A stretch of DNA of 64,000 nt from Acinetobacter kookii (GTDB lineage: Bacteria > Pseudomonadota > Gammaproteobacteria > Pseudomonadales > Moraxellaceae). Position 1 is the stretch's first letter; every line of letters starts with the position of its first letter. Location of the stretch: assembly GCF_900096895.1 (NCBI RefSeq), contig NZ_FMYO01000011.1, forward strand, positions 18,911 to 82,910. Reading direction: 5' to 3'. Below, piece after piece: positions 36,092-46,467 of this stretch. A program made the translations under genes and the position numbers. The notes under the pieces were generated by a model. The model ran no database searches. It had not been told where the DNA came from and saw only the letters and a list, made by a program, of their open reading frames with translations.

Positions 36092-36122
36092 ATATCGAAT
36101 TTATACGATATTAATATCGAAA
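36092..36122. promoter_or_regulatory. Palindromic operator before the ArsR gene
   Basis: CGATATTAATATCG at 36106-36119 is a perfect 14-bp palindrome. ATATCGAA occurs at 36092-36099 and again at 36115-36122, about two helical turns apart. The position, 46-76 bases before the ArsR start, fits autoregulation. Confidence 0.6.
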
Positions 36123-36237
36123 ATTTTAGATATTATGAGTCATTTTGTAAATTGCTGTCATTTTATCCAAATCCAGATCATTCTAGCATTGTCTGGTCAG
36201 GGGCATTCATCCTGCCGATCGACAAATGCTAAAGCTA

Positions 36238-36266
36238 AAAAAGCAGAGGACCCGCCTCTGCTTTTT
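36238..36266 (-). terminator. Terminator of prfB
   Basis: AAAAAGCAGAGG-loop-CCTCTGCTTTTT, 13 bases after the prfB stop on the minus strand. Confidence 0.85.
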
Positions 36267-36278
36267 CACGCAATAAAC

Positions 36279-37374
36279 TTATAGGCCCTGTTTCAAGCTG
36301 GCTTCAATAAATTTATCCAGATCACCATCCAGTACCGCACCTGTGTTGGAATTTTCCACACCGGTACGCAAGTCTTTAATACGTGAGTCATCCAGTACAT
36401 ATGAACGAATCTGGCTACCCCACCCAATATCCGACTTCGAGTCTTCAAGGGCTTGAGCCGCTTCATTACGCTTGCTCATCTCTAACTCATAGAGTTTGGC
36501 ACGTAACTGTTTCCAGGCATGGTCACGGTTGGCATGTTGCGAACGCTGGTTCTGACACGCCACCACAATACCGGTTGGTGCATGGGTTAAACGCACCGCA
36601 GAGTCGGTTTTGTTAATGTGCTGACCACCGGCACCCGATGCACGATAGGTATCGGTACGCACGTCTGCCGGATTAATCTCGATCTCGATATTGTCGTCAA
36701 TCTCAGGGGATACAAACACTGCAGAGAATGAGGTATGACGACGGTTACCCGAGTCAAATGGCGATTTACGCACTAAACGGTGTACACCGGATTCGGTACG
36801 CAGCCAGCCATAGGCATACTCGCCTTCTACGCGAATGGTCGCCGACTTAATTCCGGCCACATCACCGTCAGACTCTTCCATCACTTCAGCTTTAAAGCCA
36901 TGACGTTCAATCCAGCGCAAGTACATACGAAGCAGCATTGAAGCCCAGTCCTGTGCTTCCGTACCCCCCGAACCGGCCTGAATTTCCACATAACATGGAT
37001 TCGGGTCCATCGGGTTACTGAACATACGGCGGAACTCAAGTTTTGCCAGTTCCGCTTCTGCAACATCAAGTTCAGCCTGCACATCCTCAAGCATGGCTTC
37101 TTCGTCTGCTTCTACAGCAAGGTCAAGCATGGCTTGGGCATCTTCAAGCTGAGTGGCTAAGCCATCCAGTACATTCAGTACATTCTCAAGCTCGCCTTTT
37201 TCTTTGGCCATGGCTTGGGCACGGCTTTGGTCATTCCAGATCGCCGGATCTTCCAGTTCACGCAGAACCTCTTCTAAACGCTCTTTTTTCAGATCGTAGT
37301 CAAAGATACCCCCGTAATGTCAGACCACGGTCGTTTAAGTCTTTTAATTGGTTTAGATAAGGATTAATTTCCAC
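36279..37374 (-). CDS. prfB: Peptide chain release factor 2, with programmed +1 frameshift
   Basis: RF2 recognises UGA and UAA stop codons. The gene is in two frames. A GTG at 37374, with GAGAG eight bases upstream, starts 24 codons ([20 protein letters not shown], then RGYL) that end at an in-frame UGA (37302-37300). Reading then shifts +1 and continues as [17 protein letters not shown] to the stop at 36279, giving 364 residues, against 365 in E. coli. The main part has the SPF stop-recognition tripeptide (KSPFDSG) and the GGQ peptidyl-hydrolysis motif ([15 protein letters not shown]). A conventional gene caller would report only the part from 37211. In E. coli low RF2 levels favour the shift, which autoregulates synthesis. 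Confidence 0.96.
37300..37314 (-). promoter_or_regulatory. prfB recoding site
   Basis: On the minus strand the sequence reads CGG GGG TAT CTT TGA followed by C. The slippery CTT-TGA-C and the Shine-Dalgarno-like G-run three bases before it match the E. coli site except for the first base (CGG instead of AGG). Confidence 0.95.
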
Positions 37375-37794
37375 GTGAATTACTCTCAATCAGAATATTA
37401 GGCTTAAATAGCCGTCAATTATAGCACAGAGCATAGAGGGAGTTTTAAAGCACTTTAATTCAATAACAATTGAGCAAATAGTGAATAAAAAACAGCTCAT
37501 CCAAAACCCTTATTTGAGAGAGCATTTTTAAGATTCAAATCATTTTTATGTTACAAAATACTTGGTTTTTTATTTAAAAACCGTATAAATCCATAAAAAC
37601 TCCACAATTTTAATAAAATAAAACATTTAAATATTTTTATAATTTTCAAATATTTATTTAATATTAATTACACAATATTACCTTAGAAACATTTCTGTAA
37701 CTTTCAATGGATTGACCTGTTTTTGTTTTGGTCTAGACTAAAAGTTGTAACAAAAAATGTATTATTTTTAACCGAAATTTGAGGGGTAGTATCC
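37375..37794. other. AT-rich region between prfB and the tandem porins
   Basis: About 420 bases with no gene. It must contain the prfB promoter (leftward) and the promoter and leader of the first tandem porin (rightward). The last 250 bases are very AT-rich, as before the Omp33-36 gene. No structured RNA was recognised. Confidence 0.6.
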
Positions 37795-38583
37795 ATGAAA
37801 AAATTAGCCATTGCTTCAGCACTTCTTTCTGCTCTAGCAGTCACAGGTACAGCCAATGCCTACCAGGCCGAAGTCGGTGCAGCAGCATCTTATATTGATC
37901 CAGATAACGGCAGTTCAGGTAGTGCTTTCGGTGTAGATGGTACTTATTACTTTAACCCCGTTCAAACTCGTAATGCGCCACTTGCAGAAGCAGCATTCCT
38001 TGACCGTGCCAGCAACGTCAATGCGCACGCAACATTTGCTGACCGTGGTGATGTAGATGACAACACGTATGGTGTCGGTGCTGAATTCTACGTTCCAAAC
38101 TCAGATTTCTATCTGGGTGGTGATGTAAGCCGTAACAACACTGAATACCGTGATGTATTGGGTCAAAAATATGACTTCGATACCACTTATTATTCTGCCG
38201 AAGTCGGCTACCTTCCAGCACCAGGCCTGTTAATTGCTGCTGGTGTAAAAGGTTATGACAATGACAATGATGACGGTGTAGATCCAACTCTTCGTGCCAA
38301 ATACGTGACTCAGCTTAGTAATGGTAAAGACATCAACCTTGAAGCAGGTGCATCATTTGGTGATCTAGACGAGTTCAATCTTGCAGCAGATTACTTCATT
38401 GACAAATCATTAAGTGTTGGTGCGGATTACTACAACAACGACTTAACTGATCAAAATGAATTTGGCGTTAATGCGCGTAAATTCTTTAACCAACAAGTCA
38501 GCCTTGAAGGTCGAGTTGGTTTCGGTGAAGTCGGTAACAACGACTACAACTCATTTGGTGTAGCTGCTAAATACCGCTTCTAA
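37795..38583 (+). CDS. Omp33-36-like porin, tandem copy 1
   Basis: A 262-residue precursor. The signal peptide is MKKLAIASALLSALAVTGTANA and the mature protein begins YQAEVGAAASYIDPDNG. Strand-rich sequence follows, with GTYYFNPVQTRNAPLAEAAFLDRASNVNAH, ending FGVAAKYRF with a C-terminal aromatic for barrel assembly. It shares the N-terminal block and terminus with the porin at 11858 and is closest to its neighbour at 38763, so the two probably arose by duplication. GAGGGG stands nine bases before the ATG. Substrate is unknown. Each copy has its own terminator. Confidence 0.87.
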   Translation: MKKLAIASALLSALAVTGTANAYQAEVGAAASYIDPDNGSSGSAFGVDGTYYFNPVQTRNAPLAEAAFLDRASNVNAHATFADRGDVDDNTYGVGAEFYVPNSDFYLGGDVSRNNTEYRDVLGQKYDFDTTYYSAEVGYLPAPGLLIAAGVKGYDNDNDDGVDPTLRAKYVTQLSNGKDINLEAGASFGDLDEFNLAADYFIDKSLSVGADYYNNDLTDQNEFGVNARKFFNQQVSLEGRVGFGEVGNNDYNSFGVAAKYRF

Positions 38584-38606
38584 GCACACCTTAATCCCTT
38601 TTCATC

Positions 38607-38638
38607 AAATGGCTCATCTTCGGATGGGCCATTTTTTT
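38607..38638 (+). terminator. Terminator after tandem porin 1
   Basis: AAATGGCTCATC-TTCG-GATGGGCCATTT followed by T residues; UUCG-type loop and one mismatch. Confidence 0.85.
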
Positions 38639-38762
38639 GGCCTTAAATAAAGGATTTAAATAGAAAATGCAGATTGACTGTGCGATTATTTAACATACAA
38701 TTTGTTACAACTATAAAATAAAACGATATTAAATAGCTTTAATCACCAGGGGAAAACTCTAA

Positions 38763-39518
38763 ATGCTTAAAAAAATTGCTCTCACTACAGCGTTACTTGC
38801 CAGTTTGGGAACTGCTCATGCCTATCAGGCTGAACTGGGAGGCACAATTGCGATTGTAGATCCAGATAATGGGGATACGTCTACCGGTTTTGGCGTGGAT
38901 GGGACTTACTACTTTAATTCAGTGCGCCTTAAAAATGATCCCTACAATGAAGCGGCATTCTTAAACCGTGCCAGTAATCTGAATGCAGCCTTTTCTTATA
39001 TTGATTATGATCTGTATGAAAATACGACCTTGAATGCCGGCATTGAATACTTTGTTCCCAATTCCGATTTCTATATCAGCGGAAATCTGGGGCAGATGAG
39101 TGAAGAAACTGAAGGCTTTGAGGATTTTGATACCACGCTTTATTCAGCAGAATTAGGCTATTTACCGGTGCCAGGCTTATTGCTTGCCGTTGGTCTTGCC
39201 GGCTATGACAATGATATAGATGATGCTATTGACCCCACTGTGCGTGCCAAATATGTGACTCGGGTCGGTCAGTACGATATGAATTTTGAAGCAGGCGCAA
39301 ATTTTGGCGATCTTGATGCCTATACTTTAGGCACCGACGTGTATCTGGATAATACCTTCAGCCTAGGTCTCGGTTTTGCCGACAGCGATGTAAAAGATAG
39401 CAACGTATTTAGCATTCGTGCAAAAAAATTCCTGAATCAACAAGTTAGCCTGGAAGGTTCTATTCACTTTGCCGATGCTGGCAATGTCTTTGCTGTACGT
39501 GGTGCATATCGCTTCTGA
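38763..39518 (+). CDS. Omp33-36-like porin, tandem copy 2
   Basis: A 251-residue precursor: signal peptide MLKKIALTTALLASLGTAHA, mature start YQAELGGTIAIVDPDNGDTS, then GVDGTYYFNSVRLKNDPYNEAAFLNRASNLNAAF and many shared positions with copy 1 (YFVPNSDFYISG, AELGYLPVPGLLLAVGLAGYDND, NQQVSLEGSIHFADAG), ending VRGAYRF. The conserved APLAEAAFL block reads DPYNEAAFL here, so this copy has diverged more. GGGG lies upstream of the ATG. The gap after copy 1 is about 180 bases and contains a terminator, so expression is probably independent. Confidence 0.86.
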   Translation: MLKKIALTTALLASLGTAHAYQAELGGTIAIVDPDNGDTSTGFGVDGTYYFNSVRLKNDPYNEAAFLNRASNLNAAFSYIDYDLYENTTLNAGIEYFVPNSDFYISGNLGQMSEETEGFEDFDTTLYSAELGYLPVPGLLLAVGLAGYDNDIDDAIDPTVRAKYVTRVGQYDMNFEAGANFGDLDAYTLGTDVYLDNTFSLGLGFADSDVKDSNVFSIRAKKFLNQQVSLEGSIHFADAGNVFAVRGAYRF

Positions 39519-39537
39519 TTTTTAAAGTGATCAACAC

Positions 39538-39559
39538 AAACCGCTCAACCGAGCGGTTT
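39538..39559. terminator. Bidirectional terminator between porin 2 and recJ
   Basis: AAACCGCTC-AACC-GAGCGGTTT with T-run on the plus strand and A-rich flank, between convergent genes. Confidence 0.8.
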
Positions 39560-39560
39560 T

Positions 39561-41264
39561 TTATTGTTCCAGATGAATCACGCGCAGCTGTAAACTGACA
39601 TTGCCATTAAATTCATTCTTATCAATTTCATAGACCAGTCGTACATGGTCTTGCATAGCATCAAATTCAAACTTGTTTCGCGCATTAAAGGCGATGGCTT
39701 CTACAATCTGACCATTTTGCAAAGCCAGACGCAACTTTAAATGCATGTCTTTCAGCCAGCGATAATCCAGAACCTTGAATACTCCCTCAAAAATCGGCGA
39801 TGGGAATTTTTGTCCCCAAGGGGTTAAATTTTGCAGAAAATCGACGGTTTCAATGTGAAAATTTTCTGTTGGTAATTCACCATCGGTCCATAAAGTGGCA
39901 TGAAACAGGGACTCATCCATATTTGAGATTAAAGCTTCAAAGGCCTGCTTAAATTCATCAAAATGCTGTTTCTGAATGGTCAAACCGGCAGCGGCGGCAT
40001 GTCCGCCAAAATGGCTGACCAAATGGGGATGCTGCTCGGCAATCATTTCAATTGCATCACGTATATGCACGCCATCTATAGAGCGGGCGGAGCCTTTAAT
40101 ATGTATGCCATCTTCATCTGCGGCAAAAACAATACTGGGGCGATGAAACTGTTCTTTTAAGCGGCCGGCCACAATCCCAATCACGCCCTGATGCCAATGC
40201 GGCTCAAACAAAATGAGCGCAGCTGGTAAATGTTCTTGATCCAGCTCCAGCTGAGTAAGCTCAGACAAAGCTTCCTGCTTCATCTGGGTCTCGACCTGAC
40301 GGCGCTCAGTGTTTAACTGATTTAACTGTTGTGCCAAGGGATAAGCAGTTTGCAGATCGGCAGCCAGCAGACATTCAATACCTATGTCCATGGTTTCCAT
40401 GCGTCCGGCTGCATTGATACGCGGACCTAATACAAAACCCAGATCTTGAGCCTTTAAGGAGGCTGGATCTCGTCCGGCAATATCCAGCAATGCACTAATC
40501 CCTGCACGGCACTGATTTTGCCGTATGCGCTTGACCCCGGCATCGACCAGAATCCGGTTGTTATAATCCAGGCTGGCCACATCGGCATAGGTGCCTAAAG
40601 CCACCAGATCAAGATACTGGGTAATCTTAGAAGTCGATTTGCCTAATTGGCCGCGATAACTGGACAAATTGGCGAGCAGGTAAAATGCCACACCCACCCC
40701 CGCCAAAGCCTTGCTGGGAAATTCACAGCCTAACTGGTTCGGATTGACCACGGCTTCCGCTTTAGGCGTTTCTTTAGTGGTCAGGTGGTGATCGGTAATA
40801 ATCACCTGCATGCCATGTGCTTGCGCCTGTTCCACCCCGGCATGACTGGAAATGCCATTATCCACCGTAATCAAAAGGTCAGGCGTGAAATTGGCAAAAG
40901 CCAGGTCGGCAATTGCAGGCGTCAGTCCATAACCATATTTAAAACGGTCCGGCACCAGATACGCGACATTCGCGCCCATATCCCGCAAGGCTAAAATCAT
41001 CAATGCGGTGCTGGTGGCACCATCAGCATCATAATCGCCTACAACCACGATTTTCTTTTGCTGATCAATGGCTAAGTCCATCAGCTGAATCGCTTGCTGC
41101 AGACCCTTCATGCTTGGCGCTAAAAGATGCTTCAATTTCAGTTCAAGTTCTTGTTCCGATTGCACACCACGGCGCGCTAAAATTTGCGCAATAAACGGCG
41201 ACACGCCCTGAAAGTTTTCAGGGCGTGTAATAAACGGTCTTTGCTGAATCAGTGTTTTTGGCAT
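39561..41264 (-). CDS. recJ: Single-stranded-DNA exonuclease RecJ
   Basis: A 567-residue 5'-3' exonuclease of the DHH family used in recombination and mismatch repair. The manganese site motifs are present: VVVGDYDADGATSTAL, LITVDNGIS and IITDHHLTTKE (the DHH). Later come GFVLGPRINAAGRM and the DHHA1-like HFGGHAAAAGLTI. A longer frame begins at a GTG (41291), but the ATG at 41264 overlaps the pdxH stop as TAATG, which fits translational coupling. With pdxH it forms a leftward operon. Confidence 0.95.
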   Translation of the reverse strand: MPKTLIQQRPFITRPENFQGVSPFIAQILARRGVQSEQELELKLKHLLAPSMKGLQQAIQLMDLAIDQQKKIVVVGDYDADGATSTALMILALRDMGANVAYLVPDRFKYGYGLTPAIADLAFANFTPDLLITVDNGISSHAGVEQAQAHGMQVIITDHHLTTKETPKAEAVVNPNQLGCEFPSKALAGVGVAFYLLANLSSYRGQLGKSTSKITQYLDLVALGTYADVASLDYNNRILVDAGVKRIRQNQCRAGISALLDIAGRDPASLKAQDLGFVLGPRINAAGRMETMDIGIECLLAADLQTAYPLAQQLNQLNTERRQVETQMKQEALSELTQLELDQEHLPAALILFEPHWHQGVIGIVAGRLKEQFHRPSIVFAADEDGIHIKGSARSIDGVHIRDAIEMIAEQHPHLVSHFGGHAAAAGLTIQKQHFDEFKQAFEALISNMDESLFHATLWTDGELPTENFHIETVDFLQNLTPWGQKFPSPIFEGVFKVLDYRWLKDMHLKLRLALQNGQIVEAIAFNARNKFEFDAMQDHVRLVYEIDKNEFNGNVSLQLRVIHLEQ

Positions 41265-41920
41265 TAAGGCATGAGTCGTTGTAGGTTCCACTTACCGTCG
41301 ATTCTTTCATAACACAAGCGGTCATGTAAACGGTTAGGACGACCTTGCCAAAATTCATAATAATCCGGTTGCAGGCGATAGCCGCCCCAGAATTCAGGTT
41401 TTGCCAATTCCGCTTTTTCTGCCACCTGGTCTTGCAAAGCCTGAAAACGGGTTTGCAGTTCTTCACGACTGGCAATCACACCGCTTTGCGGCGTACTGAT
41501 ATGCGCTGCAATCTGGCTGTCGCGCGGTCGTTTATGATAATAATCGGTTGATTCCTCTAACGAGATTTTTTCAACGCGGCCACCGACACGAATCTGGCGT
41601 TCTTGCTCAGGCCAATAGAACAGCAGTTCGGCATAGGGATTGTCTGCCAGATCCAGGCCTTTTTGACTGTCGTAATTGGTATAAAAATCATAACCTGCTT
41701 CAGTCGCGCCACGTAATAATAGGGTACGCACATGCGGACGGCCTTGTGCACTCGCAGTTGCTAGCGACATGGCATAGGGTTCATGCAGTTTTGCTTCTAA
41801 GGCATGGTTAAACCAGTTCAAGAATTGCTCATGCGGGTTTTCAACCACCTGAGTTTCATGCAATTCCCCTTTTTGGTAACTCAAGCGCAGTTCGCTTAAG
41901 TCCTTAATCAGATCATTCAT
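41264..41920 (-). CDS. pdxH: Pyridoxamine 5'-phosphate oxidase
   Basis: A 218-residue FMN enzyme that oxidises pyridoxine or pyridoxamine 5'-phosphate to pyridoxal 5'-phosphate. It has the N-terminal PxxQFxxWFxxA-like region (NPHEQFLNWFNHALEA), the FMN-binding RTLLLRGATEAGYDFYTNYDSQKG and the C-terminal FWQGRPNRLHDRLCYERIDGKWNLQRLMP signature. Length matches E. coli PdxH (218). Its stop overlaps the recJ start by one base. glmM ends 9 bases upstream of its start... the glmM stop lies at 41930 on the same strand, so the three may form one transcript. Confidence 0.96.
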   Translation of the reverse strand: MNDLIKDLSELRLSYQKGELHETQVVENPHEQFLNWFNHALEAKLHEPYAMSLATASAQGRPHVRTLLLRGATEAGYDFYTNYDSQKGLDLADNPYAELLFYWPEQERQIRVGGRVEKISLEESTDYYHKRPRDSQIAAHISTPQSGVIASREELQTRFQALQDQVAEKAELAKPEFWGGYRLQPDYYEFWQGRPNRLHDRLCYERIDGKWNLQRLMP

Positions 41921-41929
41921 ATTGTCCCC

Positions 41930-43261
41930 TTAAGCTGCGTTAGAACGTACACTGTCTGCAAGATGATTGGCCAAATCGGTGACTTCCTGAAGATTGTCAC
42001 CTTCTACCATCACGCGAATCACAGGTTCCGTTCCCGATTTACGGATCAGTAAACGGCCCCGACCTTTCAGTTGTGCTGTAGCCTGATCAAATTCAGCCAC
42101 CAATGCAGGTACAGCATACGGATCAAACATTTCCGCCAGACGGACATTAACCAATACATTCGGCAATAAGGTAAAACCTTCAACCAGTTCATGCAGGGCT
42201 TTTTGCTGCTCGACCATCACGGTTAATACCTGCAATGCGGCAATAATGGCATCACCTGTCGTACTCTTGTCTAAAGTCAGAATATGGCCTGATGGTTCAC
42301 CACCAATCACCCAACCTTTTTCGTCCAGGGCTTGCAGAACGTAACGGTCACCCACGCTGGCACGGACAAATGGAACCTGGGCTTTTTCCAAGGCCAATTC
42401 AAGGGCCATATTGCTCATGACCGTACCGACAATGCCCGCCGGCTTGTGCTTGCCCTGAGTGGCCAAAATGTACAGGATATGGTCACCAGTAATTTGCTGA
42501 CCGTTTTTATCCACCATAATCACGCGGTCTGCATCACCATCAAAGGCAATACCCACATCCGCCTGATGTTCAAGCACGGCCTTTTGCAGGTTTTCCGGAT
42601 GGGTTGAACCACAGTCCTGATTGATGTTTAAGCCATCCGGTTCGTTATAAAGCGCTACAACTTTGGCGCCCAGTTCCTTAAACACCGAGGGTCCCACGTT
42701 ATAGGCAGCGCCATTGGCACAGTCCACCACAATTTTCAGGTTACTCAGGTCAAAATGGTAAGGGAAAGTCGATTTACAGAATTCAATGTAACGGCCATTG
42801 GCATCTTTCACCCGCACACTTTTACCCAGGTTTGCGGTATCTTCAATTTTAAGTTCGTTTTCAAGCTCTTTATTGATCGCATCCTGTAATTCATCCGGCA
42901 GTTTCTTGCCTTCGCTAGAGAAGAACTTGATACCATTATCAAAATAAGGATTGTGCGAAGCCGAGATCACAATGCCCAAGCTGGCGTGTAAAGCACGGGT
43001 TAAATGGGCAATGGCAGGTGTCGGTAAAGGACCAAGCAAATGCACATATACACCCGCCGCATTTAAGCCCGCCTGTAATGCAGATTCTAAAATATAGCCC
43101 GATAAACGCGTATCTTTACCCAACACAACAATCGGTTTTTTCTTATTACTGAATTGTTTTAAAACTTTACCTGCAGCAAAACCCAATTTCAGGGCAAATT
43201 CAGGTGTAATCGGAAGTTCCCCAAACTTTCCACGAATTCCATCTGTTCCAAAATAACTCAT
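41930..43261 (-). CDS. glmM: Phosphoglucosamine mutase GlmM
   Basis: A 443-residue enzyme that interconverts glucosamine 6- and 1-phosphate for UDP-GlcNAc, and so for peptidoglycan and lipopolysaccharide. The phosphorylated serine is Ser102 in VISASHNP, the metal-binding loop is FDGDADR, and the sugar- and phosphate-binding loops GEPSGHI and [15 protein letters not shown] are present. Length agrees with E. coli GlmM (445). A nine-base gap to pdxH suggests co-transcription. Confidence 0.97.
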   Translation of the reverse strand: MSYFGTDGIRGKFGELPITPEFALKLGFAAGKVLKQFSNKKKPIVVLGKDTRLSGYILESALQAGLNAAGVYVHLLGPLPTPAIAHLTRALHASLGIVISASHNPYFDNGIKFFSSEGKKLPDELQDAINKELENELKIEDTANLGKSVRVKDANGRYIEFCKSTFPYHFDLSNLKIVVDCANGAAYNVGPSVFKELGAKVVALYNEPDGLNINQDCGSTHPENLQKAVLEHQADVGIAFDGDADRVIMVDKNGQQITGDHILYILATQGKHKPAGIVGTVMSNMALELALEKAQVPFVRASVGDRYVLQALDEKGWVIGGEPSGHILTLDKSTTGDAIIAALQVLTVMVEQQKALHELVEGFTLLPNVLVNVRLAEMFDPYAVPALVAEFDQATAQLKGRGRLLIRKSGTEPVIRVMVEGDNLQEVTDLANHLADSVRSNAA

Positions 43262-43337
43262 TCTTTGCTCACTTCTTATACATGTAGATGGGATTGATCA
43301 TCCAATTTTAGTCCTAATTACTTTACACCAAAATCAA

Positions 43338-43365
43338 AAAAGCCGTCATATAAATGACGGCTTTT
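43338..43365 (-). terminator. Terminator of guaB
   Basis: AAAAGCCGTCAT-ATAA-ATGACGGCTTTT, a perfect 12-bp stem, 22 bases after the guaB stop. Confidence 0.88.
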
Positions 43366-43386
43366 CCTGACTTTGATTACTAAAAA

Positions 43387-44880
<1,494 letters not shown>

Positions 44881-45026
44881 CTATTATAAACAAAAAAAAC
44901 AGTTTTATTCATGCTAATTTCAAACAGCAATGCAAAATAAATTTACATTGCTGGATATTGGCCAACTTTTTTATTTAAAAACAGTGATTTTACTGCATGA
45001 ATATTTAAATTTGGGCAAATACTCGA

Positions 45027-45392
45027 TTAACAGACCTGATCAAAATCTTCATCATTGGTCGACTCAAAAGATTCAAGCGGCACAAAGGGAATCATGTGAT
45101 GCGCCCGTCTTGCCTTGTTGCATTGTTCATCGGCAATCTGCACTTCTTTACATGAGGAACTGCGTGCCTCATACATGCCACAGCTCACCTGCTTGCCTAT
45201 TTCCCCTTCGAGTGCAATGCAACGTGGATTTTTTTGATTGGTTCCCACCATACATGAATACACTGCTGTTACCGGCTCAGTAAAGTGCTCGGGCATATGA
45301 ATGCCTTCTGCCCAATAGAATGAGACGCGGAAATAGGCGCAACATGCGCCACAGCTTAAACAGGCATCCTGTGTGGGTACTTGAGACAACAT
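45027..45392 (-). CDS. YkgJ-family cysteine cluster protein
   Basis: A 121-residue protein with the CxxCGACC motif (CLSCGACC, residues 11-18) near the N-terminus and further cysteines in SCMVG, PRCIAL, VSCGMYEARSSSCKEV and EQCNKA. This is the YkgJ/UPF0153 family, thought to bind zinc or an iron-sulfur cluster; function is unknown. The start at 45392 lies just before the motif, as usual. It is a single leftward gene, with a 97-base gap after the upstream MBL-fold gene. Confidence 0.88.
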   Translation of the reverse strand: MLSQVPTQDACLSCGACCAYFRVSFYWAEGIHMPEHFTEPVTAVYSCMVGTNQKNPRCIALEGEIGKQVSCGMYEARSSSCKEVQIADEQCNKARRAHHMIPFVPLESFESTNDEDFDQVC

Positions 45393-45489
45393 TTCTTATA
45401 GATTCTCGTCATCAAAAAAAGTTTTTTTGGGATAGAAAATATAAAAAATGTTGTTTTTTCACTCAAGAAAAATTTTGATTTTTTTTGAA

Positions 45490-46287
45490 CTATTCAGGAC
45501 AGGTGAATACAGTTTCATCCATTAAATCGACACCGCATTCCAAGGTTTCAATCCAGTCCAAAAATTGATTGATCTGCTCTTTGCCAATAAATGGCGTGCC
45601 ATGCTGTGGCACAATCATTTCCACGTCCATGGTACGAACCATTTGTACCCAAAGACGGATCACTTTATTGCAACACATATAACGCTGATGGAAGCCTTTC
45701 ATCTTCGGGATATGCGCAGCAAAATTCTCCAGCGGTTTAGATGCATCCTCAACCATGGATGCGCCCATATCGCCAGAAAACAGAATTTTGGCAATCGGGT
45801 CATAAAACTGGAAATTACCAACCGAGTGCAGGAAATGTGCCGGCACGGCAATAATGCTTGATTCACCCAATGGAATCACCTGACCATGGTCAGGCAACTC
45901 GACCAGACGATCCAGCCAGTTCCCTTTCATCCGGTCACTCATGAAAGCCGAGTTCAAGTGCGGCAAGAAACGCGCCCATAATTTTGATGCCACCACCTTG
46001 GCCTCGGTGTAGACCAGCCAGCGTGGCATAGAGGTAATAATGTCGGGGTCCTGATGGGAGGCCATGACATAATCAAGATTGGTTAGACGGGTATATTTGT
46101 TCAGTTCCATCGTCAATGGAACATAGGTCAAGTCGCCCCCTGGATCCAGCACTGCAGCACGTTCATTGTCCAGGATTAGAAACTGGTTTGCCTGTACACC
46201 TTCACCTTTCACTAAACTGGTAAAACTAATACATTTATGCGTACCATTATCAAATAGTACCTGTGATGTGGTGCGATCAAACGCCAT
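45490..46287 (-). CDS. Flavodiiron-like (ODP-type) MBL-fold protein without flavodoxin domain
   Basis: A 265-residue protein of the metallo-beta-lactamase fold. The motif HxExDH of flavodiiron proteins is replaced by HQDPDI; later ligands are present (HFLHSVGNFQFYDP, LFSGDMGAS, PQHGTPF). It therefore resembles the diiron domain of flavodiiron proteins and the ODP oxygen-binding proteins, with one histidine ligand missing and no C-terminal flavodoxin domain. Oxygen or NO sensing or reduction is possible, but unproven. A frame starts at 46293; the ATG at 46287 has GGGGA six bases upstream and is preferred. Confidence 0.8.
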   Translation of the reverse strand: MAFDRTTSQVLFDNGTHKCISFTSLVKGEGVQANQFLILDNERAAVLDPGGDLTYVPLTMELNKYTRLTNLDYVMASHQDPDIITSMPRWLVYTEAKVVASKLWARFLPHLNSAFMSDRMKGNWLDRLVELPDHGQVIPLGESSIIAVPAHFLHSVGNFQFYDPIAKILFSGDMGASMVEDASKPLENFAAHIPKMKGFHQRYMCCNKVIRLWVQMVRTMDVEMIVPQHGTPFIGKEQINQFLDWIETLECGVDLMDETVFTCPE

Positions 46288-46421
46288 ACCCATTCCCCAA
46301 AATATCGTTTTTAAACTAACTTTTTAATTCCTCTCAACATATAGGGATTCATGGGAATTTACAACAAAATAACACCTGAATATTGGTAGATTTATCAGCA
46401 AATTGTGCGGTATTTCACAAT

Positions 46422-46453
46422 AAAAAATCCCGACAAAAATGCCAGGATTTTTT
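46422..46453 (-). terminator. Terminator of the GDT1-family gene
   Basis: AAAAAATCC ... GGATTTTTT pairing with a larger loop, just after the stop of the 46468 gene. Confidence 0.6.
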
Positions 46454-46467
46454 AACGCTATTCAAAT

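Noticed and set aside
37212..37374. Reading the in-frame TGA of prfB as a pseudogene mutation
   Set aside because: The TGA is embedded in the classic recoding signal and both flanking frames encode conserved RF2 sequence.
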